Assembly: GCF_019797745.1 (NCBI RefSeq)
Contig: NZ_VOSI01000002.1
Span: 682,001-746,000 of the forward strand
DNA from: Edaphocola aurantiacus
GTDB lineage: Bacteria > Bacteroidota > Bacteroidia > Chitinophagales > Chitinophagaceae
DNA: 64,000 nt
Reading direction: 5' to 3'
The position numbers and the translations under genes were made by a program. The notes beneath the pieces were generated by a model that ran no database searches, was not told where the DNA came from, and saw only the letters and a list, made by a program, of their open reading frames with translations. Positions 26,488-38,000 of this stretch are shown here, one piece after another (position 1 is the stretch's first letter; every line of letters starts with the position of its first letter).

Positions 26488-27615
26488 ATGAACCACAATT
26501 TTTTCAAACGCATTGTCTTAAGCCTGCTCCTGCTTTGCGGGGTATTGTATACCCATGGCCAGCAGCGTATGGTCCTGAACCTGGGTATGGTAGACGGTGT
26601 TGAATTAAGCAAAACCAACCTGTTTGACTACCAGATCATCTCCTCATTAGGCAGTAGCCGTGCGGCCACGCTGAACGGGCAGATCCGCTACCGGAACATG
26701 CCTTATTCCATTGGGTATAGCATAGACCTGAGCATACAGCCGGGTGTCAATAATATTCGCGAAGCCGCCAGCCGCGCACGTATGACGTACTCCTCCGGTT
26801 CTATGAAAGAACTGTTTGAACAATATGGTAAACTGCCGGAAGGCATTTATGAATATTGTGTAACCCTGACCCTGAATAGCAACGGTTCGGGAGAGACCGC
26901 AAAGGAAACTTACCAGGAGTGTGTATATGGCAGAGGTACAGATGTGTTCCTGATCAACCTGGTAGATCCGGAAGATAAGGCCAGATTGTATGAGTATAAT
27001 CCCATGCTGAGCTGGACGGTGAATTATCCATTTGCTGCTGCCTTAAGTTACAAGCTGAAAGTCGTAGAACTGAAGCAGGGACAGAATGCAATTAATGCCG
27101 TAAAGCGCAATAATGCTGTGTATGAAGAGAAAGGCCTGATGCAGCTGAGCCAGACCTATCCGGTATATGCCAAACCGCTGCAACTGAACCATACCTATGC
27201 CTGGACGGTAGATGCTTACTACAAGGACATCCTGTTGGGTGGCGCAGAAGCCTGGACATTTACGATCATAGAAGATACGCTGCTGAAAGCGGTACCGAAG
27301 GAGATATCCTACTATGACTTTGCAAAGCATATCGGAGAAACAAAAATATTTGCAGTGGATACGCTAAAGCTAAAATATCAATCATATACGCGTCTTAAAG
27401 ATTCTATGAAATACCAGATCGTTTCAGAAAAAGGCAAAGAAGTCATTTCCGGTACCCTGTCCTTTTACAGCGAACCTACATATTTTGCCATGGATCTGAC
27501 AGGGATTGGTAAGTTCCAGCACAAGAAAACCTATTATATGTATATAACTGATGCTAAGGGCAAAAAATACACAGTTCCTTTTATTTACATCAATTCTTTA
27601 TACCTGGACAAATAA
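26488..27615 (+). CDS. Exported protein with fibronectin/TANFOR-like domains, RHS operon
   Basis: The 375-residue protein has a clear signal peptide (residues 1-24, 'IVLSLLLLCGVLYTHGQ'). A beta-rich N domain follows, then a segment '.NPMLSWTVNYPFAAALSYKLKVVELKQGQ' with 'YPVYAKPLQLNHTYAWTVDAYY' (about residues 170-255). That pattern matches the Bacteroidota TANFOR-type Ig-like repeat ('P.l.W......YkLkvvel..gQ', 'YaW.vdA'). The last 110 residues are a further beta domain. The protein is probably periplasmic or outer-membrane associated. It begins 19 bp after the barrel gene and its stop overlaps the next start by one base, so it belongs to the same operon. Molecular role is unknown. Confidence 0.6.
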   Translation: MNHNFFKRIVLSLLLLCGVLYTHGQQRMVLNLGMVDGVELSKTNLFDYQIISSLGSSRAATLNGQIRYRNMPYSIGYSIDLSIQPGVNNIREAASRARMTYSSGSMKELFEQYGKLPEGIYEYCVTLTLNSNGSGETAKETYQECVYGRGTDVFLINLVDPEDKARLYEYNPMLSWTVNYPFAAALSYKLKVVELKQGQNAINAVKRNNAVYEEKGLMQLSQTYPVYAKPLQLNHTYAWTVDAYYKDILLGGAEAWTFTIIEDTLLKAVPKEISYYDFAKHIGETKIFAVDTLKLKYQSYTRLKDSMKYQIVSEKGKEVISGTLSFYSEPTYFAMDLTGIGKFQHKKTYYMYITDAKGKKYTVPFIYINSLYLDK

Positions 27616-28205
27616 TGAAAAAGATATTTCTGATTGGTTTGGTCATTTTGTCGGCCTGTAATCAAAAACAACAGGACAATGAAACTAAAGGCTGGCAATA
27701 TAAAGATCCGCTTACAAAGATCATGAACAATAATGGGGTGCAGTATACCATTACCCTGCAAACAGCAGAACAAATGGCTTACTTGCGAGCATTTGATAGT
27801 AAAACACAAAAACTCGATGAACAGCGATACGCCGAAGAGCTCGAACAGACCAAAGACCATTTCTATTTTGTAATTACACAAAAAGGTGGAAATGACCGGA
27901 ATGTACTGGAACAAAATGCGGGTAATGAAGAAATGTATGCTAAGCGTTACCAGTACTACCAGACCGATGCACAGCAGGATATGTGGCTGGCCAGTTGCCG
28001 GGATACTGTATCTCCCGATGCTTACCTGTATGAAAACAACATGGGTGTTGTTTCCGAGAACCGGATGGTTGCTGCATTCCCGGTAGGTAAAGATACCTGT
28101 GACATTCAATTAATTTTCCATGACCGTGCTTTTGATAATTACCAGATCAGGGCAAGTTATGCTTATAAAGATATTCAAAACGCTCCGAGAGCAAAACAGT
28201 ACTAA
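27615..28205 (+). CDS. Small lipoprotein, RHS operon
   Basis: The 196-residue protein has a lipobox LSAC (Cys15) after a short hydrophobic signal ('MKKIFLIGLVILSAC'). The mature part is polar, rich in Gln, Glu and Tyr, without recognisable motifs; 'DPLTKIMNNNGVQYTITLQTAEQMAYLRAFD' is the most regular segment. Start ATG 27615 overlaps the preceding TAA by one base. The next gene starts 1 bp after its stop. Outer-membrane anchoring is expected. It may be an assembly or plug factor for the RHS proteins, inferred only from the tight gene order. Confidence 0.6.
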   Translation: MKKIFLIGLVILSACNQKQQDNETKGWQYKDPLTKIMNNNGVQYTITLQTAEQMAYLRAFDSKTQKLDEQRYAEELEQTKDHFYFVITQKGGNDRNVLEQNAGNEEMYAKRYQYYQTDAQQDMWLASCRDTVSPDAYLYENNMGVVSENRMVAAFPVGKDTCDIQLIFHDRAFDNYQIRASYAYKDIQNAPRAKQY

Positions 28206-28206
28206 T

Positions 28207-31200
28207 ATGATGATGAAGTATAATTCTCAGCTGTTTCGACTGACCGCCAAAACTATGTTTACCGTTCTGGCCCTGGAACTGGTTTCACCTGCCATAAGAA
28301 GCTATGCCCTTACAAGTGGACCTTCACAACCCGAGGTACAGAGCTTTGAGCCAGTGGGTACTACCGACATGGTTGATCTTTTTTCCGGCGACTTTGTATA
28401 TAATATTCCTTTACTTGATGTGGAAGGATATCCTGTAAATATTGCCTATCATAGTGGCTCAAATGTAGAGTCGGAGGCCAGTTGGGTAGGGCTCGGATGG
28501 AATATTAACCCGGGCGCGATCAACCGTTCAGTACGGGGTATACCGGATGACTTTAGCGGGGAGCAAATTGAAAAACAACTGCATGTAAAAGATGAAACCA
28601 CAGTCGGCTTAAAGCTTGGTGCAGATGTGGAATTGTTTGGTCTTGAGTTTTTAAGAGGCGGCATAGGAAACAGTATTACCTATAATAACTACAAGGGAAT
28701 GGGAGTAGGCTTTGATGCCAGTTTAAATTTAAAGACCAATTATGTAACCACCGGGCTTGGTTTAACTGTAGGCTCACAAGAAGGTGCGACGCTGGATGCC
28801 AACCTCTCAACCAATGCCAGTGATGGCGCTGGTGTAAGTGGTTCTGTACAGGGAAGCACAGGGTTTAATACCCGAAGCGGGCTACGTGATCTTAGTTACG
28901 GGATTTCAACCAACCAGTTCCCGCTTACGTTTAATTCTTATATTCCCATTGGTCTGCGCAACTATGTATCTACGATCACCAATGCTACTCATGCAAGAGG
29001 TATATCTTTCAGTACCGGACTCGGTATGGAAGTGCTTGGTACATTTCCCCATTTCAGAACTGAAGTGTCAGGAAGTGTAACGCACCACGAAGAAGATGGC
29101 TCCATGCCGGCCTATGGATATCTTTATTTGGAAAAATCAGGAGAACGTTCCATAACGGATTTTTCCCGTGAGAAAGATGGCATTTACAATAAGTCCCTGC
29201 CGAATTTACCGCTCTCTTCCCTGACCTATGACCTATATTCCATTTCAGGTCAGGGTACCGGCGGTATGTTCCGTCCGTTCCGTAACGATATCGGAACCGT
29301 ATCTGATCCTAAGCTTGATAGTGATAATGATAACTTTTCTTCCAATGTAGAGGCGGGGTTCGGAACGGGCTTTGGTGGCCTGTTTGAGATTGGAACGAAT
29401 GTAAATATGCTTTTTTACAGCATGAAAACCGGTGCCTGGAAAAAGCGGCCTTTCCTTGCGTCTCAAACCGGGTCTTTATTTGAAAATGTATTTTTCAAGC
29501 AGGCAGGAGAGCTGACCCGTTCTGTAGGATCAGGAGAAGCCATTACCAGTGGTAAAGAACCTTTAAGGGTCGATAGTTCGATGAATATGTTCAATAAACA
29601 GCGGGCAGCCATTGGCTTACTGCCCCGTTTTATAGGGCAACATGAAGATCGTAATCCAAGGGCAAATAATATGTCCGTGTTTACTAATAAAGAAGCCATC
29701 ACTCCAGGGGTAGCTATCCATCAAAAAATTGAAAATTATCCAAGAAACCAATTCACTGGTAATCCTCAGGTTGAAAAAGTTGATCGTTTAAAAACCAATA
29801 CCAAACAAATCGATGCTGCAAAACCTAACCATATCGGAGAGATCAGTCAGATACTTCCGGATGGCAGAAGGTATATTTATAGCATCGGTGCCCGTAATAA
29901 TGTTCAAAGGGAAGTAACTTTTAGCACCGGTTATAAAGAAATGTCAGATCCGGCTTATACCAGTGGCCTGATTAGCGCTTATTCAGACCAGGAAAATTCC
30001 TATGCCAATCCAAGTGGCCGTGATCGTTATTATCAATCAACTACAACACCGTCGTATGTACATAGTTATTTGCTTACCGATGTATTATCAGCAGATTATG
30101 TAGATATTACCGGCGACGGGCCAACAGAGGATGATCATGGAACTTATACAAAAATCAATTATAGCAGAACCAGCAAAGATTTTAAATGGCGAACGCCCTA
30201 TGAGCGTCCAGGAGAAAAAAGAGCACAGTTTAGCCCGGGTTATTATTCTGATAAAGGTGATGACAAGGCGAACTATATTGTAGGATCAAAGGAGATGTGG
30301 TATATCCATTCTATTGAAAGTAAAAACTACATTGCAGAGTTCTATACTTCTCCACGTAAAGATGGCATGGGCTATAAAGGTAGCCTGGGTGTAGATAATG
30401 TATCCGGAGATATCGGTTCAGACACCAGTCAGCGATTGTACCGCCTGGATTCCATTAAACTATTCAGTAAACGGGACCGTTTTATTAATGGAGCTAATGC
30501 TACTGCGATAAAAACAGTTGTATTGGTTTATGAGGAAAACGCAGCAAACCAGTTATGCCCAGGCATCCCCAACTATACCGGAGCTAATTCCGGTATCGGT
30601 AAACTCACTTTGAAAAGGATCTATTTTAAGTTTGGTAACTCCAATCGTAGTCTGCTTAATCCTTATGAGTTCAATTACAGTGCCTTTAACCCATCATATA
30701 ATTTTATGGCTAAAGACCGCTGGGGGAATTATAAGCCCGCTGTGGGAGGACTGTCAAATTACGAGTTCCCTTATGTTACCCAAAATAAGGCTGCTGCCGA
30801 CAGCAGTGCCATGGCCTGGCAGCTGACTGAAGTCAAACTACCATCAGGTGGTTCTATTAATGTGCAATATGAATCAGATGATTACAGCTATGTGCAGGAT
30901 AAGCGTGCTATGGAAATGTTTAAAGTTTCCGGAGTTGGCGCGGATAAAAATTTTATCGCAAAATCTGAGCTATATGAAGGTGAAGGTGAAAATATTATCA
31001 ACAACTATATCTACTTTAAACGCGATACAGCAAGGGAAATAAGCGGAAGGAGCCTAAAAGAAAATTACCTGCCGGAAGATGACCTGTTATATTTCAATTT
31101 CTTTGTAGATATAGGAAACAAGAATGCTTATGAACCCATAAAGGCTTATGGAAAAGTCGAAGAAATAGGTAAATGTACAAACGATTCCTTATATGGATAT

Positions 31201-34200
31201 GTGAAGCTGAAACAGGAAAAGGCCGGCAAAAGTACAGATAGGTTAATGAATCCCGTTACCCTTGCAGGTCTGAATATTGGAAGGTTCTATCTCCCCCATA
31301 TCATTTACCCGGGTTATACCGACGGGGAACTCAGCCTAAAGCAAACAATCCAGGGTATGGTAGGGGCTACAGAAGAGCTGTTTACCATCGCACAGAATCC
31401 GAATATCCGGTTTATGAAACGTGGCCTGGCAAAATCTATCGATCTGACGCGTTGCTATATCCGTGTAGGTACTCCTGGCATGTCTAAACTGGGTGGTGGC
31501 TGCCGCGTTAAACGACTGACCTTCTCAGATGGCTGGAACCAGATGACCGCTGGCGGACAGGTAAGTGTCATGGGTAAAGATTACAGTTATACCATGACAG
31601 ATGCCACCACCGGTAAGAAGATCAGTAGCGGTGTAGCCAATTATGAGCCTATGATTGGCGCCGATGAGAATCCTTGCCGTAAGCCGGTGTATTACTCCGG
31701 AGATGGCGGAAAATTACTACCTGCCGTACAACTGTTCCAGGAAGAGCCATTGGGTGAATCTTTTTATCCAGGAGGCTCAGTGGGATATAGTAAAGTCACA
31801 GTGAGCAGCATCCACAAACAAGAAGGCGCTGCTTCGAAAGGGGTGGATGAATATGAATTCTACACGGCAAAAGATTTTCCAAACTATATAGATAAAACAG
31901 TGATCAATACCGATGAGCAATACCGTCGTGGTGGTTTTGTGCAGCAAAAGGAAATCTTAAGCCTGAGCCAGGGCTATAGCCTGGTGCTCAATGATATGCA
32001 TGGAAAAAGTAAAGCCATCAGTAACTATGTGGCCAGAAAAGGCGGTGAGCAGGAGCTGATCTCTTCAGTAAAATATAATTACCAGCTAAATGCCCAGGGT
32101 AAGTTAGATAATACCGTAAGCGCTGTGGGCAGGAACAACGATCCATTTAATCCGCAGTATGAAATTGCTAATACTACACTGGGCCAGGAAGTTGACTTAA
32201 CCGTTGACTCCAGACAGCGGGTTAATAGTTCTTTATCTATACCTGTAAACTTTAACCTTAACGTTCTATTCTTTGCACCTTTTGTAGTGGTACCGGTTCC
32301 AACGGTATTTACACCGGTAAAGCAGAATATCAACACATTCAGAACCCATACCGTAACCAAAGTGGTTCAGCAATATGGTATCTTAAAATCTACAGAGGTG
32401 ACCGATCATGGGGCCAAAACGCTTACGGAAAATCTGGTATATAATGCGGAAAATGGTCAGGTTGTTGTTTCAAAAACAAATAACGAGTTTAATGATCCCC
32501 TTACTAAAATAGATTACCCTGCCAGCTGGATGCATCCTAATATGGGTGGGGCTTATGCCAACCAGGGGTATAGTTCCCGAGCCGGTCTGCTATATGTAGA
32601 TAGCGCCCTTGATGGTTATATTAAAAATATCCAGGACTTCAATTTATTTACCGAAGGGGATGAGCTGTTGGTTACAGATGACAAGGGCGCCCAGTATATC
32701 CTTTGGGTTGAGGGCAAAACTGCCTGTCCGGTTATTGATACCAGTGGCAGTGGTAGTGGTGGCGGTACTGGCGGAGGAACAGGTGGTGGCGGAGCATTGG
32801 TCACCACAATGGTACCGATCAAAGACAATCTTTTCGGGACCATTTCCTGGGGCTCTTCTACTCAATCAACAGGTTGTTGTGCATTGAAGGTTACGCCAAG
32901 AGCCAAATACCCTAATGGTGATGGTGTCAGTTGGCGCACACCTAAAACGATATTGGAAAATATTACCATTAAAGTCATCCGTTCGGGAAGGAAAAACCAG
33001 CTGGGAAGCCCAATGCTTAGTCTTAGTCTTTCCGGAAGCTATGTGCCCACAAGCTTTGCCGATCTTTTTTCGAACAGCACATTGCAGGGCAAGGTGCTTG
33101 CCACCCAGGCAACACGGTATGGAAATAATGCGGAAGAAGACCAGATTGAAGGAACATTATGGGGGGCAAACTATGGCTTCAACACCTTTGTTCGTGGACT
33201 GAAGGGGGCCTATAGACCAACTGAACAATACGGATTGTTGGGTTCCCGTGATTATAATAATGACCATGCACGTAAAAACGGAACCCTGGCATCATTTACA
33301 CAGCCCTGGAAAAATCCAAATACCATTGTACCCGGTTCTTGTCAGGACCTGGCTTCCAAATACAGCTCCGGTTGGCAAGCTGACTCTACCTGGCTACTGG
33401 CTTCTAAAATTACCAAATATGGCAGCAATGGGCTGTCACTGGAAGAGCAGGACGCATCGGGCGTGTATTCAACAGCATTATACAGCTATGGAGGGAACCT
33501 TCCGGTTGCCGTAGCCCAAAATGCAAGGTACAAGCAAGTACGCTATTTTTCGTTTGACGATATGTTCAGTCTGAACAGTGGCAACCACTGGATGATGCTT
33601 AAGTTTACCGGAAGCAGTACACCTATCTCTTACAGTCAGCTGACCAATACTTATTATAACCGGGAATTTGGCGTAAGTCCGGCAGGCACCCTTGGTTCTG
33701 GTCTGGCGATGCAAACAGAAGGCCATAGTGGCCTGTACAGCTTAAAGTTAAATGGCGGGGCCCTTAAAATTGGGGCCGGGGCAGACTTTGGCTTTGGAAA
33801 TAGCTACTATGTCAGCGCCTGGGTAAAATCAAATACTGCACCGACCAATACTTCCTTATATATAGTCGGCACAACCGGTGGTTCAACCAACAATTATTAT
33901 CCTTTTACCACCATTAGCAAACCAATCGAAGGGTGGTATAAAATGGAAGGGGTAATTACCATCCCGACCCATACAACCTTAAGCGTTGCCGGTATGGGTG
34001 GAATTGTATTTGATGACCTGCGCATATGCCCGGATAAGGCAAACATGAAATCCTTTGTATATGATGTGCTGACCAGCAGGCTCATGGCCCAGCTGGATGA
34101 AAACAACTTTGCAACCTTCTATGAGTACGATGCAGAAGGAAAACTGGTACGTACCAAAAAAGAAACCAACAAGGGTATCCTTACTTTGAGCGAAAGCAGA

Positions 34201-34218
34201 ATGTCTGCAGCCAAATAA
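28207..34218 (+). CDS. Giant RHS-type shell protein without a toxin tip
   Basis: The start is set at ATG 28207, right after the lipoprotein stop, giving 2003 residues with a signal peptide ('LTAKTMFTVLALELVSPAIRSYA'). The N terminus 'PSQPEVQSFEPVGTTDMVDLFSGDFVYNIPLLDVEGYPVNI' plus 'ASWVGLGWNINPGAINR' is the SpvB-like opening found in Bacteroidota RHS systems. A Gly/Ser/Thr-rich linker (32739-32799) marks a domain border. The C-terminal part has a carbohydrate-binding-like beta domain ('GLYSLKLNGGALKIG', 'YYVSAWVKSNT', 'GWYKMEGVI', 'GIVFDDLRI') and ends in 'RLMAQLDENNFATFYEYDAEGKLVRTKKET', a single YD-type motif. It lacks the RHS core and any toxin tail, so it resembles a TcB-like partner of the RHS protein downstream. 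Confidence 0.75.
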   Translation: MMMKYNSQLFRLTAKTMFTVLALELVSPAIRSYALTSGPSQPEVQSFEPVGTTDMVDLFSGDFVYNIPLLDVEGYPVNIAYHSGSNVESEASWVGLGWNINPGAINRSVRGIPDDFSGEQIEKQLHVKDETTVGLKLGADVELFGLEFLRGGIGNSITYNNYKGMGVGFDASLNLKTNYVTTGLGLTVGSQEGATLDANLSTNASDGAGVSGSVQGSTGFNTRSGLRDLSYGISTNQFPLTFNSYIPIGLRNYVSTITNATHARGISFSTGLGMEVLGTFPHFRTEVSGSVTHHEEDGSMPAYGYLYLEKSGERSITDFSREKDGIYNKSLPNLPLSSLTYDLYSISGQGTGGMFRPFRNDIGTVSDPKLDSDNDNFSSNVEAGFGTGFGGLFEIGTNVNMLFYSMKTGAWKKRPFLASQTGSLFENVFFKQAGELTRSVGSGEAITSGKEPLRVDSSMNMFNKQRAAIGLLPRFIGQHEDRNPRANNMSVFTNKEAITPGVAIHQKIENYPRNQFTGNPQVEKVDRLKTNTKQIDAAKPNHIGEISQILPDGRRYIYSIGARNNVQREVTFSTGYKEMSDPAYTSGLISAYSDQENSYANPSGRDRYYQSTTTPSYVHSYLLTDVLSADYVDITGDGPTEDDHGTYTKINYSRTSKDFKWRTPYERPGEKRAQFSPGYYSDKGDDKANYIVGSKEMWYIHSIESKNYIAEFYTSPRKDGMGYKGSLGVDNVSGDIGSDTSQRLYRLDSIKLFSKRDRFINGANATAIKTVVLVYEENAANQLCPGIPNYTGANSGIGKLTLKRIYFKFGNSNRSLLNPYEFNYSAFNPSYNFMAKDRWGNYKPAVGGLSNYEFPYVTQNKAAADSSAMAWQLTEVKLPSGGSINVQYESDDYSYVQDKRAMEMFKVSGVGADKNFIAKSELYEGEGENIINNYIYFKRDTAREISGRSLKENYLPEDDLLYFNFFVDIGNKNAYEPIKAYGKVEEIGKCTNDSLYGYVKLKQEKAGKSTDRLMNPVTLAGLNIGRFYLPHIIYPGYTDGELSLKQTIQGMVGATEELFTIAQNPNIRFMKRGLAKSIDLTRCYIRVGTPGMSKLGGGCRVKRLTFSDGWNQMTAGGQVSVMGKDYSYTMTDATTGKKISSGVANYEPMIGADENPCRKPVYYSGDGGKLLPAVQLFQEEPLGESFYPGGSVGYSKVTVSSIHKQEGAASKGVDEYEFYTAKDFPNYIDKTVINTDEQYRRGGFVQQKEILSLSQGYSLVLNDMHGKSKAISNYVARKGGEQELISSVKYNYQLNAQGKLDNTVSAVGRNNDPFNPQYEIANTTLGQEVDLTVDSRQRVNSSLSIPVNFNLNVLFFAPFVVVPVPTVFTPVKQNINTFRTHTVTKVVQQYGILKSTEVTDHGAKTLTENLVYNAENGQVVVSKTNNEFNDPLTKIDYPASWMHPNMGGAYANQGYSSRAGLLYVDSALDGYIKNIQDFNLFTEGDELLVTDDKGAQYILWVEGKTACPVIDTSGSGSGGGTGGGTGGGGALVTTMVPIKDNLFGTISWGSSTQSTGCCALKVTPRAKYPNGDGVSWRTPKTILENITIKVIRSGRKNQLGSPMLSLSLSGSYVPTSFADLFSNSTLQGKVLATQATRYGNNAEEDQIEGTLWGANYGFNTFVRGLKGAYRPTEQYGLLGSRDYNNDHARKNGTLASFTQPWKNPNTIVPGSCQDLASKYSSGWQADSTWLLASKITKYGSNGLSLEEQDASGVYSTALYSYGGNLPVAVAQNARYKQVRYFSFDDMFSLNSGNHWMMLKFTGSSTPISYSQLTNTYYNREFGVSPAGTLGSGLAMQTEGHSGLYSLKLNGGALKIGAGADFGFGNSYYVSAWVKSNTAPTNTSLYIVGTTGGSTNNYYPFTTISKPIEGWYKMEGVITIPTHTTLSVAGMGGIVFDDLRICPDKANMKSFVYDVLTSRLMAQLDENNFATFYEYDAEGKLVRTKKETNKGILTLSESRMSAAK

Positions 34219-34247
34219 TTACTACCTAATCTAAAAAGAAAATCGAA

Positions 34248-34979
34248 ATGAGAAAGCAATATAAAATCTTACTGGCGCTGGTACTCACCGGGTCTGCGGT
34301 TGCCGGGGCAGTGATCCGTCAATATGGTGGAAGGGAAGCAGAGCGTAATAATCCGGTTTACAATGCGATGCTGGAAAAAACATTTAGCGGTGAGCACTTA
34401 TCGTACCGCTACCAGGTAACGGTATTTAATGATAATGGCCCGGTTGATACTACCTGGGGAGCCATCTATAAGGCCGGCACAGACTATATAGATAGCAATG
34501 ATATGTACTATAAAGCCCTTACCGGGGACGTATTTGTCAATTTAGACAGAAGAACATCCGTTGCCTATTATGCCTTTTTAAAAGATGTGGAACAAAAGCT
34601 GGGATTTAAACGGGAAGATATGAACGCAGAGCTGTTTAGCCTTCCGGATTCAAGTCTGGCAAAGATTGGCCATTGGAAACCAATTGAACAGCTGAATGAT
34701 TCCTTAAGCGCGATAGAATTTGAAGTAACCGATAGTACCCAGCAGTTACAAAAAGCCAGATTTGTGATCCACCGCAACCGCCAGCAAATCGTTTCCGGAC
34801 AGCTAACACTTGGACCGGGAACGGTGTTGGGCGACCAGAGCGCGGAGATTGAAATGTCTGAAATCAGCACTGTTCCGGTAGATACCCGCGCGAGAACAGC
34901 AGAGCAGTTTTCGCTTAATAACGGGGTCTTAAAACCATCGGCATCTATGGCTAAATACCATGTACAAAAATTATTCTAA
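34248..34979 (+). CDS. Small exported protein between the two giant RHS genes
   Basis: The 243-residue protein has an N-terminal signal or anchor helix ('ILLALVLTGSAVAGAVI', residues 7-23). A mixed alpha/beta domain then resembles small envelope proteins with a LolA-like curved sheet ('LSYRYQVTVFNDNGPVDTTWGAIYKAG', 'LSAIEFEVTDSTQQLQKARFVIH'). There is no lipobox. It lies 29 bp after the shell gene and 23 bp before the toxin gene, so it is part of the operon and could serve as chaperone or assembly factor. That role is inference; no family was recognised. Confidence 0.6.
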   Translation: MRKQYKILLALVLTGSAVAGAVIRQYGGREAERNNPVYNAMLEKTFSGEHLSYRYQVTVFNDNGPVDTTWGAIYKAGTDYIDSNDMYYKALTGDVFVNLDRRTSVAYYAFLKDVEQKLGFKREDMNAELFSLPDSSLAKIGHWKPIEQLNDSLSAIEFEVTDSTQQLQKARFVIHRNRQQIVSGQLTLGPGTVLGDQSAEIEMSEISTVPVDTRARTAEQFSLNNGVLKPSASMAKYHVQKLF

Positions 34980-35002
34980 GTAAAGGATTTAAATAAGGTA
35001 TT

Positions 35003-38000
35003 ATGAGAAAAATTGCTCAATATATATATCAATTTATTTTACTGGTATTATGTACCGGTATGATCGGGTACGGTCAGGATATTAAGTTTCGTCCGGACCA
35101 TGAATCAAAAGCATATTATTCCCGCAGTATTAAAACCATGGGATCACCATCGGGATACAATGATCTGCTGGGTACTACCAGTGCATTTGAATGGTTCGAA
35201 ATGACCTCAATTCCTTCCTCCTGGTCTCAGAAGTATACATTCAAAAGCGTATCCAATTACATTAAGGTAGCTATAGATCATAATGCAAAAGATGTAGTGA
35301 GCAATTACAAATACCAGCTTACATTCCAGGTTAAAGGATATAGTGATCCGGCCAGTCCGGGTACCTATACCACCCAAAACCATATCATTACCCTTGAATA
35401 TAATAAGGATTCCCTGGCTGCCTATAAGGATGCAACCCTGCTTAAACTACCGGGAAGCGGATTTTATTCCTTTGATCTTACCTTAATTGATGTTCAGGAA
35501 ATCAGTGGCTCCAGTCCTATGGCAGTCTCTAAATCAGGTCTGGCCCCAAACTTTTATATCCAGGCTGAGGTGGTAACCCAGCGCTATGATGATGATCTAT
35601 CTGGTAAAATGATTTTCGTCAATTCGGCTTACCACAGCGCCAGCCAGGAACTGGAGGTGAGATGGGGGAATTACGCACCATCGGAAGTAAGCAGCCTGCC
35701 CTCCGGATTTATGCCGATGTATGATAATTTTAAACCGGTGAAGTATGAACTGGAGTGGACTTATATAGATGATTATAAGCTGAATGATTATAATCATACA
35801 AGCGGAAGTGCGGGGTATAAAAATACGGCAAGTACCTTTTCTGTACCTTATAATTTCAAAAATAATGCTACACGAATCCAGACGGAGAACAACTATTTCT
35901 TTATCCCGGTGGTTTATGGACATGGCGCAGTTGTATTCCGTGTAAGAAGGATCCGTCCCGATAATGTCAACTTTACCGATCTTGTTTATTCCGATTGGAA
36001 CCTTCCGGAGTCAGGAAACCTTACTAATACCTCATTCGGAACAGGCGGTCTTAATGTCAATCCTTATCGCGCACCTTCAAATTGTATCCTGATTGTAGAA
36101 ACGCCCCATCAGAGTGATAGTGTAAACTACCAGTATAGCATCAGTTTTGCGGAAGAAGGTAAGTATAAGCATGTACTGAATTACTTTGATGGTATGGGAA
36201 AGAATCGGCAAACACAGACAAAAATTAATTCAGACCTCAATTATGTGGTGGCAATAGATAAAATCTATGATTTTGAAGGGCGTCCGGCCATTACTACATT
36301 ACCAACACCGGTGCTTAGCAGTAATTTGCAGTTCAAAAGCAACCTCTCTTTACATGCAGGAACCAACCAGCCCTATAGGGCTCCAGACTTTGACACCGGT
36401 TGCGTAACCGATACAGTAGCCCCTTTTGCATCAGTTGCGCTGGCAAGTGTATATTATTCTGATCAGAACACAGATAAATCCGGGATGCAAAAATTTGTGC
36501 CTGACGCGGGAGGTTATCCATTTATTCAGACCATCTATTCTCCTGATTATACCGATAAGGTACTCTGGCAGGGTGGAGCCGGGAAGAATTTTCAGCGTGG
36601 TAAAGACCACGGAACCCGATATGCTTATGTCCGGGCCGGGCAGAATGAGCTCAACAGATTATTTGGAACCGAGGCCGGCTATTTCCAGTATTACCCTAAG
36701 CAGGTAACGGTAGACCCGAATGGGCAGGCCAGCTTTGCTATTGTAAACCCTGCAGGGAAAACCGTGGCAACGGCCCTGGCTGGAACTTCACCTTCTTCAC
36801 TGCTATATCCTATTGATACGCTCGCAGATATGGCTTCAGCAAGCTATAAAGTGCAGGATATTTTAGCCGGTAACCTGCAGCAGATAGATAATGGCTTGCG
36901 CCGTGCTGAATATAGTTATTATAATGAAGCGGTGGGTTTTAACGGCCTTCGCTATAGTGCGGATATTGCTCCGTTCCCTACCGGATGTGGCAACCAGTAT
37001 ATCAATATTGCCGGAAAGCTGAATTATAAGATCATAGACGAGTGTGGTGGCATATATTTATCTAAGTCAGATGTCGCTGGTACTAACTCGGTTACTACCA
37101 GTAATCAGCACCAATATTACTGGGGAACTAAAGATTCTGTTCAGCTGATGCCCGGAAAGTATACGATCATTAAGGAGCTCAGCTTTCCGGATAGTACTAT
37201 CAGGAGTATGGCTTCTTCATTTGTCGACAATAATACCGGAAATGGCCTGTGTTATACAGGTAAAGAAGTATTTATCCGGAGCGAAATTGAAAATACAAGC
37301 TTTCCATGTCCTCCTTCTGATACCTTTAATGCCTGTGACGCGCTGCGCCAGAGACTGAAATCAGAGCTGTATCCCGGAGCTAAGTACGGACAGTACATTA
37401 AAGCGGATGACGGCTCATTTATTGCCGGAAGCGGTAACTCTATTTTTACCTATTATGATGTGTATGATAGCGTTAGCTATTACTGGGAGCATACCGATAC
37501 GCCAAAGATCGGCGATCGTTGTAAATACAAATTAAGGATTGATGACTGGCAAGATGAACCGACTGTACCCGGATCTAATCTGCTGTTAACCGAAATGGGT
37601 AGTGACAATAAAATACCATGGGTATGGTATGATGAGGTAATGGCGCCATATCCTCAGGGTGGTTATTTTTATACGGGCTCTGCACCATATAAAGTAAAGC
37701 ACACCTATATCGATACGCTTTACTGTGAAACAAAAAAAGCCTATTATCCCAATGCGGTAAATGTGGGTAAATGCCTCTATCATGTCTACTACCTCGGAAA
37801 TTGTTCTGTTCCCGGCTCTACTGGCGGATCCATGGCTACTGGAACAGATAAATATATCTGGGCAACAAGCCTGGCCGAAATTCCAACTTCAACGGTGGTT
37901 ACCCAGTCAGTGCCTATAGGTAACTTTATGTCGAAAGTGAACTGTACGGTATATCTGGATACAACGAACTATGAAATTATTGAGTGTAATGATGGAACGC

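Noticed and set aside
28120-28206. Longer start for the 2003-residue RHS shell protein
   Set aside because: It would overlap the lipoprotein gene by 86 bp, and the extra N terminus would bury the signal peptide. The ATG cluster at 28207 follows the stop directly.
32739-32799. Gly/Ser/Thr codon repeats in the shell-protein gene as a possible tandem-repeat element
   Set aside because: The repeat is short, irregular and in frame, encoding a flexible linker.
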